A stretch of 64,000 nt of DNA from an uncultured Porphyromonadaceae bacterium (GCA_947175545.1 CAMWNI010000001.1:62001-126000); one strand, 5' to 3'. Shown: positions 29,726-39,379, counted from the stretch's first letter. Notes: generated from the sequence alone by a model not told the origin. Program-made: numbers and translations.

Positions 29726-31687
29726 TTATAAGGAAAAAGTGACTGTCAGTTTAAAATTTCGGCCGGGCATCGGGTAACGCGGAATGTGTTCATACTGCAC
29801 ATCGAGCAGGTCATTGACCTCGCCCGAAAGCGAGAAGCGCCAGATTTTGGCCGTCAGCTTCATGTCAACATTGCTGTAAGGAGTTAGAATATCCTCAGGG
29901 TCGGCGTAGGACCACATACGTTCGCCAACGTAGAGATTTGAGACTGTCAGCTGAAGCATGCGCCAGCCAACTATGAGCGTCTGGCCGGAAGAAAACAGCG
30001 GCGAATAGCAGATTGGCTGATTATAAGTTGCCTTGTCGTCCGGGTCGGTGCGGTTCAGGTCTTTCTGAAGCGTAAAGGAGCAAAGGAGCGAGAACTGCCA
30101 GTCGCGCAAGGCGTAAGCGGCCGAGATAGTGGAATTCAGGCCGCGACAAAAGGTACGCCCGTAATTCATCATTGACCAGGTATAAGTACCCTTCAGCGGC
30201 AGGCAGACAATTCGGTTTTCAATATAGTTGAGATAAGCGTCGGCCTGTGCCGAGAATGAAAAGCCGGCGCGAGAGAGATGATACTCGGCACCAAGATTCC
30301 ACTGGCGAGTATATTCAGGTTTGAGATTGCGGTTGCCGGCCTGAGTATAGTAGAGGTCGTTGAGAGTCGGCGCGCGAAATATGCATTTATACCATGCGCG
30401 GACTGACAAATCACCCGGCGCCCAGGCGAGAGTGACGGCGGGAGTGAACCTGCTGAGCGGACGTGCGGCTCCAACTTTCAGCCGGGTGTGATCCTTCATG
30501 TGTTGATAAAGCGCCGAGCCGGCGAGACGCAAGCAGCGCCAGTCTGCCTGGAGAGCGATGACGGCTTTTTGGTCGAAACGCCTGATCGGGCAGAACTTTT
30601 TCAGGTCGGCATCAAGCCATGAAACCCGCGCATCGTAGCCGGCATTGACGGCGAGCCATTTTACCGGACGCACGCTGTAAGCAGCGGAGGCGAATATGTC
30701 GCGCTGCCAGTAGTGATTGTCAACACGCGCCGTGTTCTGATTGTCAGGATAGTCCGTATTGTAACGAAGATACTCGTCTGTGTATTTGAGATTGAATTTC
30801 AGTTGATGAATCCGGGCAATTCGTCGCTCATATGCCCCTTGGACAAACAGGTCGCGATCCCATTCGCGCCCGATATTGGTGTATTTGTCAGACAGTCGCC
30901 GAACAATTCCGCCCGGACATCCGCGCTCGGAAACGTAACAGTAGACATGGGAGCTGAATCCGCCGCGAAATAGCGCGCCTTCCACTCTCAGATATTCAAT
31001 GTCAGAGTTTTTTCGTCGGCCAACGGTGTCTTCGTAGGCGGAATGATAGCGGAAGGGATAGTCACCACGCGATTTAAGATACTCGCCGTCAAGAAAACCG
31101 CACCAGCCTTTACGGGAAAATTCGCCGGTCAGGCGCGCGCGCCATGTTGAGAACGAGCCGGCCCCGACCAGGACCGAGAGCGAGTCAGCCTGCGGGCGCC
31201 GTGTGGTCATATAGACAGTGGCCCCGGAGGCATACTCCGACGGCGACTGGCAAAAATCAAGCTTATTGGCATTATAAAGGGAGACAGACTCAAGAGTCGA
31301 CAGGGAAAACTTCCCGAGGTCCACGGTTCCGTTCTGAGCATTGGTAATTCGGATTCCATCAATGTAGACTCCGACATGTTGCGCGCCCAACGAACGCACG
31401 TTGATGGTTTTAAGCCCTCCCAGGCCGCCATAGTCTTTAATCTGCACGCCGGCGAAATATTTCAGAGCGTCAGCAATGGAGGTTGACGACAGGGCCTGGA
31501 GCTTTGTCCCCGAAAGGGTCTGGCGGGTGGCCGTCGGAATACGCGAGGCCGTCACTTCCACTTCTTTGAAATGGATAACAGAGTCACTTTTTTCAACTGC
31601 GGCAGCTGAAAAACAGTTCAAACTGATAAGAAAAGCCAAAGTTAAAGCGCACGGGCGCAATAACCGCAAAGGTTTCGGGGTCATCAA
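29726..31687 (-). CDS. btuB: BtuB-like TonB-dependent cobalamin receptor
   Basis: 653 residues: signal peptide (ends FSAAA), a plug domain (about residues 40-160: VEVTASRIPT, INVRSLGAQHVGVYIDGIRI, GATVYMTT) and a 22-strand barrel whose last residues LTVTFSL carry the aromatic outer-membrane signal. The length and the lack of a carboxypeptidase-like N-terminal extension fit BtuB rather than SusC. The upstream cobalamin riboswitch gives specificity: B12 or a corrinoid relative. It is the first gene of the operon, and the BtuG-like gene starts 21 bp after it. ATG 31687 and 31684 are adjacent; I took the first. Confidence 0.9.
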   Translation of the reverse strand: MMTPKPLRLLRPCALTLAFLISLNCFSAAAVEKSDSVIHFKEVEVTASRIPTATRQTLSGTKLQALSSTSIADALKYFAGVQIKDYGGLGGLKTINVRSLGAQHVGVYIDGIRITNAQNGTVDLGKFSLSTLESVSLYNANKLDFCQSPSEYASGATVYMTTRRPQADSLSVLVGAGSFSTWRARLTGEFSRKGWCGFLDGEYLKSRGDYPFRYHSAYEDTVGRRKNSDIEYLRVEGALFRGGFSSHVYCYVSERGCPGGIVRRLSDKYTNIGREWDRDLFVQGAYERRIARIHQLKFNLKYTDEYLRYNTDYPDNQNTARVDNHYWQRDIFASAAYSVRPVKWLAVNAGYDARVSWLDADLKKFCPIRRFDQKAVIALQADWRCLRLAGSALYQHMKDHTRLKVGAARPLSRFTPAVTLAWAPGDLSVRAWYKCIFRAPTLNDLYYTQAGNRNLKPEYTRQWNLGAEYHLSRAGFSFSAQADAYLNYIENRIVCLPLKGTYTWSMMNYGRTFCRGLNSTISAAYALRDWQFSLLCSFTLQKDLNRTDPDDKATYNQPICYSPLFSSGQTLIVGWRMLQLTVSNLYVGERMWSYADPEDILTPYSNVDMKLTAKIWRFSLSGEVNDLLDVQYEHIPRYPMPGRNFKLTVTFSL

Positions 31688-31744
31688 CGATGTCTTTTTT
31701 CCGCTACGCTAATCCACGAGCGCATTCATTGCGAAAGTTACGTT

Positions 31745-31926
31745 GGCAGGTCTTCTGACTTGTTTCTTGCCGTTATCGCCTTCCCAACCGTCGCACTCTT
31801 GCTTGGTCAGTGACATTAATGATTGCGGCTTCAATGAAACTCACAGCAGCGGGTCTGTCCGAGATTCTCACTCGATTCCCTTTTGATTCCGTTGTTAGCG
31901 GAAACCAACTTAAAATAGGTTGTCTG
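31745..31926 (-). ncRNA. Cobalamin (B12) riboswitch
   Basis: Reading the minus strand, the conserved blocks appear in order: GGGAATCGAGTGAGAATC, then GACAGACCCGCTGCTGTGA, GTCACTGACC, GGGAAGGCGATAACGG, and finally the B12 box AGTCAGAAGACCTGCC (box region 31745-31762). This matches the AdoCbl/cobalamin riboswitch core. The RNA would start about 7 nt after a full promoter and ends 58 nt before the btuB ATG; the intervening leader can form a CGCA/TGCG hairpin, so control is probably at translation initiation. High B12 should turn the operon off. Confidence 0.95.
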
Positions 31927-31933
31927 TCGGCTG

Positions 31934-31965
31934 CAAAGTTACGAAAATTTTCCAATATGGGCAAA
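31934..31965 (-). promoter_or_regulatory. Promoter of the B12 riboswitch operon
   Basis: On the minus strand TTTG at 31965-31962, 20 nt spacer, TAACTTTG at 31941-31934. This places the transcription start a few bases before the riboswitch core, consistent with the RNA being the 5' leader. Confidence 0.85.
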
Positions 31966-32313
31966 AAAAAGCGGGCGCCCTTTTCCGGGCGGCCCGTGAT
32001 TGATAAATGTTAGTAAGTAAAGATTGTTGTTTTAAGAGAGTGTGTGTTGGTGGGGTGTATTATATTGTGTGTATCGGTTGTCGAGGAGAGCTGCTTTCGC
32101 TTTTCAGGCGACTGCTGATGCGTCGGTTTCAGACGCAACGTTGAGGCCGGCGGCCTGCAACGGAAATTTCAATCTCCGGCTAACCGCCGGCCCCCCTCTG
32201 GAGTTAGTATTAGAGAGAATTTCTTTCGTTTGTCTCTATAACACTGCCGGCCGAGAATTTGTTCGCGTCTGCGGCAAAAAAATATCATTGGCCGACAACT
32301 CCGACCCTGACGC
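31966..32313. other. Gene-free stretch with inverted repeats
   Basis: This 348-bp gap separates the B12 promoter from the end of the beta-helix lipoprotein gene. It contains a 9-bp perfect repeat, GGCCGGCGG at 32145-32153 with CCGCCGGCC at 32184-32192, and a small TGCGTC/GACGCA hairpin at 32119-32137. On the minus strand these could end transcription of the lipoprotein gene, although no U-run follows. No convincing gene or promoter was seen. Confidence 0.45.
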
Positions 32314-33681
32314 TCAGTCGGCGGCAGGCGGAGCGGGGGCGTACGCACCGAGAACCGCGCCACGCTCGCGGCCGTGGCGGTCAGCGGCAGGCAATTCGGG
32401 GTGGTCAAGGGCCGGGTCGGCGGCTGTCAGCACCGGCGAGTCAGGCAAAGGGAGATAGTCAAACGTATACTCCTTCAAATCGAAGTCGAGCAGCGGATCC
32501 GTCTCCCAAAGGCAACCGATGAAGCGGGCATCGTCCTTGCCCTCGACGTCGAAACATACGCGCTTGAACCAGACATCAGCCGTTTCCGGAGTCTCGGAAT
32601 AATTGCCGACGGGCGTGTCGCGGCCGTAAATAATCGAGTTGACGAACTCGGCATGAGTTTTTTCCGTGTCAAGAAATTCAACAATGGCCATATCGGGCCA
32701 CTTGAACAGATACCAATTGGCCAAGGTTGAGCGATGGAACTGAAAGTCACCGCCCTCGGCAATCAGCAGTGCGGAAGCAGCATTGCTGAGTTCGGAACCG
32801 AGGCTGAGGATTTTAGAGCCTCCGCGCGCCGCAATCAGAGTTGACCCGGAGTTATGGATGCGGCAGTTTTCAAGGCGCAGGTCAACGAGCGAGTCAAGCA
32901 GCACTCCGTCAGTCGTGTTGACGATTTCAGTGTGGCTCAGACGATTGGCGACAGAGCCGCGAGCGAAGATTACGCCGTGCCACTGGTTTGACATCACGTC
33001 ATAACTGATGTCGGCAACAACATTGCCTGTGCGGTCGCCGCGCATCCTGACCGGAGCGTCAGCCGCGCCTTCGGCAATCAGAGTGCCTTCGACTTTAAGG
33101 GCCGCCTTGTCATGAAACAGCAGCGAAGTGCCGGCCCGAAGGGTCAGGGTTGCGCCGGGAGCAACGCGCAAGGTGTCGAAAATGACATGGGGCATCTCGG
33201 CTGACCAGACCGCCGAGCCTGATACGGTTTCGTCGCGATGGCGCACGACGTTCTGTGCAAGCGCCTTGACCGCCACAGAACGGGTTACTCCGTTGGTGAC
33301 GACGTCAATCCAATCGGACATTTCAATCGGTTCGGCCGTCGGGGTTGGCGGAAGCGTACATTCGACAAAAACATAGATGGAGTCGTTAGGGCGAATTTCG
33401 ACGTCGGCAAAATCGCGGCCGCTCTGTCCGTCAACGTTAATGCGGAAGAGCGCACCGTCACGCAGGCGAACGCTGCTGAGATTAATCTGCTTTGAATTGC
33501 GGTTGTAGACCATCAGCATCGCTGTCGGCGAGGGATTTTCAGTGAATTGCACACCCATGTCGAGTTCATCGACCGAAAACGATGGCTGGGCCGAGGGGCG
33601 CGTATCAAAGCCGTCTTCAATACAAGCCGTCAGGACGCCGGAGAGAAATATTGCGAAAATGTAGAATATCCGTTTCATCAT
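32314..33681 (-). CDS. Lipoprotein with right-handed beta-helix-like repeats
   Basis: About 455 residues from the chosen ATG at 33681 (MMKRIFYIFAIFLSGVLTAC); the longer frame upstream has no signal peptide and overlaps the preceding gene. The lipobox is LTAC, and the residues after Cys (IEDGFD) are acidic, as in surface-export signals of Bacteroidota lipoproteins. The N-terminal part looks like an immunoglobulin-type domain (about 30-150); then GATLTLRAGTSLLFHDKAALKVEG and later GVIFARGSVANRLSHTEI, GVLLDSLVDLRLENCRIHNS show the ladder of a parallel beta-helix. No catalytic set is recognised. It follows the GT2 gene by 29 bp, so they are probably co-transcribed. Confidence 0.75.
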   Translation of the reverse strand: MMKRIFYIFAIFLSGVLTACIEDGFDTRPSAQPSFSVDELDMGVQFTENPSPTAMLMVYNRNSKQINLSSVRLRDGALFRINVDGQSGRDFADVEIRPNDSIYVFVECTLPPTPTAEPIEMSDWIDVVTNGVTRSVAVKALAQNVVRHRDETVSGSAVWSAEMPHVIFDTLRVAPGATLTLRAGTSLLFHDKAALKVEGTLIAEGAADAPVRMRGDRTGNVVADISYDVMSNQWHGVIFARGSVANRLSHTEIVNTTDGVLLDSLVDLRLENCRIHNSGSTLIAARGGSKILSLGSELSNAASALLIAEGGDFQFHRSTLANWYLFKWPDMAIVEFLDTEKTHAEFVNSIIYGRDTPVGNYSETPETADVWFKRVCFDVEGKDDARFIGCLWETDPLLDFDLKEYTFDYLPLPDSPVLTAADPALDHPELPAADRHGRERGAVLGAYAPAPPAAD

Positions 33682-33710
33682 ATACCTCATTAACGGCCAA
33701 TGACGCGGAT

Positions 33711-34541
33711 TTATTGCCCGAGGTCGCGCAGCAGACGCCGGTTGAAGTCGCGCCGCTCGGAATCGAAAATCCAGCCCCATTTATTGAAGTAGCGAATCAT
33801 GTTGACCGTGTGGATACACAACATACGCAATGATTTATAGCTTGCGGCCCGATGAGCATGGACAATGGTCGCCCCGGGCCAGAAAACGGTCCGGAAACAG
33901 CGATGGATCCTACGGGTCAGGTCAATATCTTCAGGATACATGAAGAAGCGTTCGTCGAAGAGTCCGCACCGACGCAGAGCCTCGGTGCGCAGAAACATGA
34001 AACTGCCCTGATGGTAAGGAACATCCGCCTCCGATGCGTGATTCCAGAACTCAAGTAAAAAGCGGCGATTGCGGCGGGCGGCGAGGCGGGCCGGGAGGAA
34101 GCGACGAAAAATCAAGTCGGCAGGGGCGGGAAGCAGCCTGACCACAGCCTGCTCACGGCCGTCAGGATAGAACGTGCGTGGTATCAGCTGGCCAATGGCA
34201 GAGTCCGAATCCATGCGGCCTACAATCAGCCGGATCACATCCGGAGCAAAGTAAACATCGCTGTTGATCACCAGATGATAGTCAACTTCGGGCCGGTCAA
34301 GCGAGCGGCGCAGCTCGATGTTATGAGCGGCGCCATAGCCGAGATTTCGCTCAGGGTGCGTGTAACCCACACGCAGTTTCTCCAGACAGAAATCTTTCAG
34401 AGACTCATCAGGCGAATTATCCACAACGGCCACACTGCTGACCCCGGCGGCATGGAGCGACTCAACACACCGCCGCAGCTCAGCCCTCTCGGTCCGATAA
34501 GTGACAATCGAGGCTCTGACTCTGTCGGCTAAATCTTTCAT
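33711..34541 (-). CDS. Family 2 glycosyltransferase
   Basis: 276 residues from ATG 34541. That start is supported by a -7 box ending 9 nt upstream, which would make the mRNA nearly leaderless; the longer frame to 34613 runs through this promoter. The GT-A fold is clear: ASIVTYRTERAELRRCVESL, VVDNSPDESL, NLGYGAAHNIELRR, then the metal-binding INSDVYFAPD and the acceptor region FFMYPEDIDLTRRI. The family of rhamnosyl/galactofuranosyl-type transferases uses NDP-sugars in the cytoplasm to build surface polysaccharide. The sugar cannot be predicted. Confidence 0.88.
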   Translation of the reverse strand: MKDLADRVRASIVTYRTERAELRRCVESLHAAGVSSVAVVDNSPDESLKDFCLEKLRVGYTHPERNLGYGAAHNIELRRSLDRPEVDYHLVINSDVYFAPDVIRLIVGRMDSDSAIGQLIPRTFYPDGREQAVVRLLPAPADLIFRRFLPARLAARRNRRFLLEFWNHASEADVPYHQGSFMFLRTEALRRCGLFDERFFMYPEDIDLTRRIHRCFRTVFWPGATIVHAHRAASYKSLRMLCIHTVNMIRYFNKWGWIFDSERRDFNRRLLRDLGQ

Positions 34542-34550
34542 TTCCGGAGG

Positions 34551-34558
34551 CAAATTTA
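34551..34558 (-). promoter_or_regulatory. -7 box for the GT2 gene, nearly leaderless
   Basis: On the minus strand TAAATTTG matches TAnnTTTG and ends 9 nt before the GT2 ATG. No convincing -33 element was seen. Confidence 0.6.
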
Positions 34559-34565
34559 CGGAAAA

Positions 34566-34597
34566 ATTGGCGAATTGCCGAGATTTGCGTAATTTTG
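34566..34597 (+). promoter_or_regulatory. Promoter of the DUF3078 gene
   Basis: ATTG at 34566-34569, 20 nt spacer, TAATTTTG at 34590-34597, then 24 nt to the ATG. It is divergent from the GT2 promoter and the two overlap in their upstream parts. Confidence 0.7.
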
Positions 34598-34621
34598 TAG
34601 CACTAATCATCATATTTTGCT

Positions 34622-35923
34622 ATGTTTGCCCGAAAATTACTGATATTTAGCCTTGGCGTAATGGCATCGCTTAGCGCCACCGCCCAAGAAGAAACGCCAA
34701 TTTCCATAGCCGAACTGCTTGGCTACGTAGAGGTCGAAGAAACTTATCCGGACTCCCTCGAAGTTGAACCGCAGGTGCTGACAGCCCCGCTGCCGCGCGT
34801 GCTGTTCCTGCCGCCGATTTACATGCCGTTCAGCTATGACATACGTCCTATTGTCATCACGACCAAAGAGAATGACGTCACTCCCGGACTTCAGTGGCTT
34901 CAGGCTCAAGGCAACGCCTTTGCCCTGGGCAAACTTATACGTCAGACGCACGCGATCAATCATCCGGCCGATGTTCATCTGAATCTCTACACCCTTCCCG
35001 AACCTCCGAAGGCTTACGTCCTGACGGCCGATCCGGAGAACGCGACCTATATTTTCACCGAGGCTCCCACCCTTTCGACCACTCCGGTCGAGATTGCTCC
35101 GACGGAAATCAAAAAACAACACTGGCTCAACAAGTTCGGAACGAACATTCAGTTCTCGCAGGCGTTTATCAGCCCAAACTGGTATCAGGGCGGCAATAAT
35201 TCGCTCAACATGATTGCCGATTTCACTTATCAGAGCAATCTGAACACAAAATTCCACCCGAAGCTCCTTTTCGAGAACTTCTTCCAGTGGCGAACCGCCC
35301 TTCAGAGCGCCACGGATGACCCATACCGCAAATACTCCCTTACGGAAAACCGCTTCCAGATTAACTCGAAGTTCGGTTATAAGGCTGCTAATAACTGGTA
35401 CTACACAATTACCGGAGTACTGAAAACACCGGTGTTTAACGGCTACAAAAAAGGCACACAGACGCGAACGGCTTCATTTTTCTCGCCCGGCGAACTCAAC
35501 ATCGGTGCCGGTATGACGTATAACTTCAAAAATAAGAAAGAGAACTTCACACTTGGCGTGACCCTCTCGCCGATTTCTTACAACCTGAAGACTTGTCTGG
35601 ACCGAAAAATCAACGAAACGTCATTCGGCATCAAGGAGGGCAAGAAGAGTTTCCACTCTTACGGTTCGTCAGCGGAAATCACCTGGTCATGGAACATCTG
35701 CTACAACGTTGCCTACACAAGCCGCATTTTCTGCTTCACGGACTATGACTATTTCCAGGGAGACTGGCAGAATCAGTTCCGTTTCACGATTAACCGCTTC
35801 ATGACGGCAAACCTGAACGTAGACCTCCGCTACGACACGTCGGCCAACTCCGACTCTCACTGGCACAAGCTGCAACTGCGCGAATTATTCTCTCTCGGCT
35901 TCACCCACTACTTCACTCACTGA
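34622..35923 (+). CDS. DUF3078 outer-membrane beta-barrel protein
   Basis: 433 residues with a signal peptide (ends LSATAQ). The C-terminal 260 residues match the DUF3078 pattern: NWYQGGNNSLNMIADFTYQS, FFQWRTALQS, NRFQINSKFGYKAANNWYYT, FFSPGELNIGAGMTYN and NLDVRYD-like final strands ending HYFTH. The alternating aromatic strands suggest a small barrel in the outer membrane. The first 150 residues are not recognised. Function is unknown. The stop shares one base with the next start (TGATG). Confidence 0.83.
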   Translation: MFARKLLIFSLGVMASLSATAQEETPISIAELLGYVEVEETYPDSLEVEPQVLTAPLPRVLFLPPIYMPFSYDIRPIVITTKENDVTPGLQWLQAQGNAFALGKLIRQTHAINHPADVHLNLYTLPEPPKAYVLTADPENATYIFTEAPTLSTTPVEIAPTEIKKQHWLNKFGTNIQFSQAFISPNWYQGGNNSLNMIADFTYQSNLNTKFHPKLLFENFFQWRTALQSATDDPYRKYSLTENRFQINSKFGYKAANNWYYTITGVLKTPVFNGYKKGTQTRTASFFSPGELNIGAGMTYNFKNKKENFTLGVTLSPISYNLKTCLDRKINETSFGIKEGKKSFHSYGSSAEITWSWNICYNVAYTSRIFCFTDYDYFQGDWQNQFRFTINRFMTANLNVDLRYDTSANSDSHWHKLQLRELFSLGFTHYFTH

Positions 35924-37011
35924 TGACTCCCGAATCAACGACGAAACCACTGCGCCGACTTGAATCACTGGATATTCTGCGCGGATTTGACCTGTTCATG
36001 CTCGTGTTTCTCCAGCCGGTAATCATTGCCGTCGGCAATGTCTGGCATCCGGAGTGGCTCCAACCTGTGCTGCACCAGTTTGACCATGAAGTCTGGGAGG
36101 GGTTTCGCTGCTGGGACCTTGTCATGCCCCTTTTCCTCTTCATGACCGGGACAGCAATGCCGTTTTCGTTTGCGAAATATGCGTCGAAAGGAGCCTCGCC
36201 TGCCCTTTATCGAAAAATCGGACGCCGCTTCTTGCTGCTCTTTCTTCTCGGCATGGTCGTTCAGGGCAACCTGCTCGGCTTTGACTTTGACCGAATCTAT
36301 TTCTACACGAATACGCTTCAGGCCATTGCCACAGGCTATCTGCTCAGCGCCCTGATTATTCTTCACTGCGGAGTACGCACCCAGATTATCCTGACGATAG
36401 TTCTTCTGGCCGTTTACTCACTTCCCATGCACCTTTGGGGCGACTTCACTCGCGAGGGGAGTTTCGCCAACATGATTGACTCGGTTGTGCTTGGACGATT
36501 CCGCGGTGACCCCTCCTACACCTGGCTGTGGAGCAGCCTGACCTTCGGCGTCACCGTCATGCTCGGCACGTTTGCCGGACGCATTATCCGCAATGCCGGG
36601 GCCATGACCTCCCGCACCGCACTGACTCTTGCCGCCATTGGCGTAGGGCTGATTGCCGGCGGAGAACTGTGGGGTCTCCATCAGCCAATAATCAAGCGTC
36701 TGTGGACCGGAAGCATGACATTATATTCCGGCGGGTGGTGCTTTATGCTGATGGCTCTCTCCTACTGGTGGATTGATGTTTGCGGACATCGGCGCGGCCT
36801 TGAATGGCTGAAAATCTACGGAATGAACTCCATTGCCGCCTATATTCTGGGCGAGGTTGTCAACTTCCGCAGCATCGCCTCATCGCTCACTTACGGGCTG
36901 GCACCGCGCCTGGGCGACTTCTATCCCGCGTGGCTGACATTCTGCAATTTTCTCATTGTCTTCCTGATTCTCCGCCATCTCTACCGCCACCGCGTATTCC
37001 TCAAAATCTGA
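35923..37011 (+). CDS. DUF5009/NagX-type membrane acyltransferase-like protein
   Basis: 362 residues with about ten membrane segments. The opening RLESLDILRGFDLFMLVFLQ, followed by FRCWDLVMPLFLFMTGTAMPFSFAKY, is the signature of the heparan-alpha-glucosaminide N-acetyltransferase/NagX family (DUF1624/DUF5009), members of which transfer acyl groups to sugars across the membrane. Substrate here is unknown. It overlaps the DUF3078 stop by one base and so is expressed with it. The next gene has its own promoter. Confidence 0.85.
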   Translation: MTPESTTKPLRRLESLDILRGFDLFMLVFLQPVIIAVGNVWHPEWLQPVLHQFDHEVWEGFRCWDLVMPLFLFMTGTAMPFSFAKYASKGASPALYRKIGRRFLLLFLLGMVVQGNLLGFDFDRIYFYTNTLQAIATGYLLSALIILHCGVRTQIILTIVLLAVYSLPMHLWGDFTREGSFANMIDSVVLGRFRGDPSYTWLWSSLTFGVTVMLGTFAGRIIRNAGAMTSRTALTLAAIGVGLIAGGELWGLHQPIIKRLWTGSMTLYSGGWCFMLMALSYWWIDVCGHRRGLEWLKIYGMNSIAAYILGEVVNFRSIASSLTYGLAPRLGDFYPAWLTFCNFLIVFLILRHLYRHRVFLKI

Positions 37012-37037
37012 AGTCATCGGCGGGGATTCGCTCCACT

Positions 37038-37070
37038 TCTTGCGAAAATGGATTTTTCTGCGTAAATTTG
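37038..37070 (+). promoter_or_regulatory. Promoter of the RelA/SpoT six-gene operon
   Basis: TCTTG at 37038-37042, 20 nt spacer, TAAATTTG at 37063-37070, then 26 nt to the ATG at 37097. Spacing and -7 box fit the Bacteroidota consensus. Confidence 0.7.
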
Positions 37071-37096
37071 GGGCAATAAAAAACAAAAAGATTGTT

Positions 37097-39379
37097 ATGA
37101 TTAACCAGCCGGCAGAAAACAGCTCGGGCCACACGCCCGAGGAAGAGCGAATAATCGAAGAGGCTTTTCAGGACGTCCTTCAGGGCTATCTCAACTCAAA
37201 CCACCGCAAGAAGGTGGAAATCATCGAGCGCGCCTATCGGTTTGCCAAAAATGCCCATAAAGGAGTCCGTCGCCGCAGCGGCGAGCCATATATTCTCCAT
37301 CCGATTGCAGTTGCTCGCATCGCATCGCAAGAGATTGGCCTCGGTTCAACGAGCATCTGCGCGGCCCTGCTCCATGACGTTGTCGAGGACACGGACTACA
37401 CCGTCGAAGACATCCGCGCCCAGTTCGGCGACAAAATTGCGCAGCTGGTCGAAGGTCTGACCAAGATTTCAGGCGGAATCTTCGGCGAACATGCCTCGGC
37501 CCAGGCTGAAAACTTCCGCAAGCTGCTGCTGACAATGAACGACGACATTCGGGTTGTGTTGCTAAAAATGGCCGATCGCCTCCACAACATGCGCACACTC
37601 GGCTCCATGGCGTCCAACAAACAGTATAAAATTGCCGGCGAAACGCTCTACATCTACGCCCCGCTGGCCCATCGTCTCGGCCTTTTTGCAATCAAGACCG
37701 AACTGGAAGACCTGAGCTTCAAATATGAGCATCCGGCTGCCTACGAAGAGATTTCGAAGAAAATAGAGGCCACGGAGCGCGCCCGCCGCATGGTCTATCA
37801 GGATTTTGCCGGCCCGATTGAGCAGAAACTCGTTGAAATGGGCATCTCATTCGAGGCCAAGTATCGTCTGAAGAGCGTCTACTCCATCTGGCGAAAGATG
37901 GAGACGAAGAAAATTCCGTTTGAGGAGGTCTATGACCTATATGCCATGCGCATTATATTCGACTGTCAGGACCCGACACGTGAAAAGGAACTGAGCTGGC
38001 GCATCTATTCGGCAATCACTGACATCTACAAACTGCATCCTGACCGCACCCGCGACTGGATTTCCGTTCCAAAGGCAAACGGATATCAGGCTCTTCACCT
38101 GACCGTCATGGGCCATGACGGCAACTGGGTCGAGATTCAGATTCGCTCGCGCAGAATGGACGACATTGCCGAGCGAGGCTTTGCCGCACACTGGAAGTAT
38201 AAGGATGGCGAAAGCGACGAAGAACGTGAACTTACTCTCTGGATTCAGACAATCAAGGATATTCTTGAAAGCCCGGAACCCAATGCAATTGACTTTCTTG
38301 ACACCCTGAAGCTCAATCTGTTCGCAAGTGAAATTGTCGTCTTCACGCCCAAAGGCGAACCGATTACCCTTCCGGCCGATTCGACGGTTCTTGACCTGGC
38401 CTTCTCGCTCCATTCCGAGCTTGGACTGCACTGCATCGCCGGCAAGGTCAACCATAAGCTGGTGCCGCTCAACGCAAAACTTCAAAGCGGCGACCAAGTT
38501 GAAATCATCACGTCATCTTCGCAGACACCTCAGCCGGAATGGATAAGCTTTCTCGCCACGGCGAAAGCACGCTCGCGTCTGCGCCAGGCCCTTCGCCGAG
38601 ACCATCAGCCGCTGATTGACCGCGGACGGGAGAAGATGAACCGTGCGCTTCTCGAAGCCGGCATGGAAGACTCTAACGAGGTCATTACAAAAATGATGGG
38701 CTACTATCATGTTTCCTCACGCGACGATATCTACATGGGCATTGCGCGCGACGAAATAAACCCGGCCGAGTCGCTTGCCGCAATCGCCAAGAAGAAGTCC
38801 CAGAGCGGCGCGACGGCGATGTTCAAGAAGTATTTGATTGACCCGTTCATCCCCGCCAAGAAGACATCGCCCAAGGACCGCTGGAAAGCTGACGAAGAGG
38901 AGGATCTCGTTATTCCCTCAAACATCAACATGAAGGAAACATACGTTCTCCGCGACGACGGCAAGACTCGCAACTATGTGACGGCCGACTGCTGCAACCC
39001 GATTCCGGGCGACGACGTCATGGGCTTTCTTGAAGATAACGGCTCGGTAACCGTCCACTCGCTGACATGTCCGCGAGCCGCGGTGCTGAAGGCTACCTTT
39101 GGCAGCCGGATTCTTGCAACACAATGGGAAAGTTCAGGTGTCCCGAAGTTCACGGCATCGGTCCGCATGGAGGGCATTGACCGGCGCGGAATCCTCCAGG
39201 AAATCACAGCCAAGGTCAGCTCGGCCACAGGAATTGACATACGCAGCTTCACCATCGAGGCCACTGACGAGGTCTTTACGGGCCAACTGACAATCAAAGT
39301 GACAGCCGCCGAAGCGGTTGATGAACTTTGCCGCCGCCTCAAGGAAGTAAACGGAGTAACCTCTGCCGCCCGACTATGA
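37097..39379 (+). CDS. RelA/SpoT-type (p)ppGpp synthetase/hydrolase
   Basis: 760 residues from ATG 37097, chosen because the frame further upstream overlaps the promoter. Order of domains: HD hydrolase with HDVVED at 93-98 intact, synthetase (EVYDLYAMRII, KANGYQALHLTV, then VEIQIRSRRMDDIAERGFAAHWKYK), TGS (VVFTPKGEPITLPADSTVLD), a zinc-finger-like middle and a C-terminal ACT domain. Intact hydrolase and synthetase motifs point to a bifunctional stringent-response enzyme that makes and degrades (p)ppGpp. It is the first gene of a run of six, each overlapping the next by ATGA. Confidence 0.95.
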   Translation: MINQPAENSSGHTPEEERIIEEAFQDVLQGYLNSNHRKKVEIIERAYRFAKNAHKGVRRRSGEPYILHPIAVARIASQEIGLGSTSICAALLHDVVEDTDYTVEDIRAQFGDKIAQLVEGLTKISGGIFGEHASAQAENFRKLLLTMNDDIRVVLLKMADRLHNMRTLGSMASNKQYKIAGETLYIYAPLAHRLGLFAIKTELEDLSFKYEHPAAYEEISKKIEATERARRMVYQDFAGPIEQKLVEMGISFEAKYRLKSVYSIWRKMETKKIPFEEVYDLYAMRIIFDCQDPTREKELSWRIYSAITDIYKLHPDRTRDWISVPKANGYQALHLTVMGHDGNWVEIQIRSRRMDDIAERGFAAHWKYKDGESDEERELTLWIQTIKDILESPEPNAIDFLDTLKLNLFASEIVVFTPKGEPITLPADSTVLDLAFSLHSELGLHCIAGKVNHKLVPLNAKLQSGDQVEIITSSSQTPQPEWISFLATAKARSRLRQALRRDHQPLIDRGREKMNRALLEAGMEDSNEVITKMMGYYHVSSRDDIYMGIARDEINPAESLAAIAKKKSQSGATAMFKKYLIDPFIPAKKTSPKDRWKADEEEDLVIPSNINMKETYVLRDDGKTRNYVTADCCNPIPGDDVMGFLEDNGSVTVHSLTCPRAAVLKATFGSRILATQWESSGVPKFTASVRMEGIDRRGILQEITAKVSSATGIDIRSFTIEATDEVFTGQLTIKVTAAEAVDELCRRLKEVNGVTSAARL

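Noticed and set aside
32042..32458. 138-codon open frame on the plus strand
   Set aside because: It starts in low-complexity TG-rich DNA and runs opposite the end of the lipoprotein gene; composition is not protein-like.
33682..33780. Longer N-terminus for the beta-helix lipoprotein
   Set aside because: It would overlap the GT2 gene and destroy the lipoprotein signal; ATG 33681 gives a good signal peptide with LTAC.
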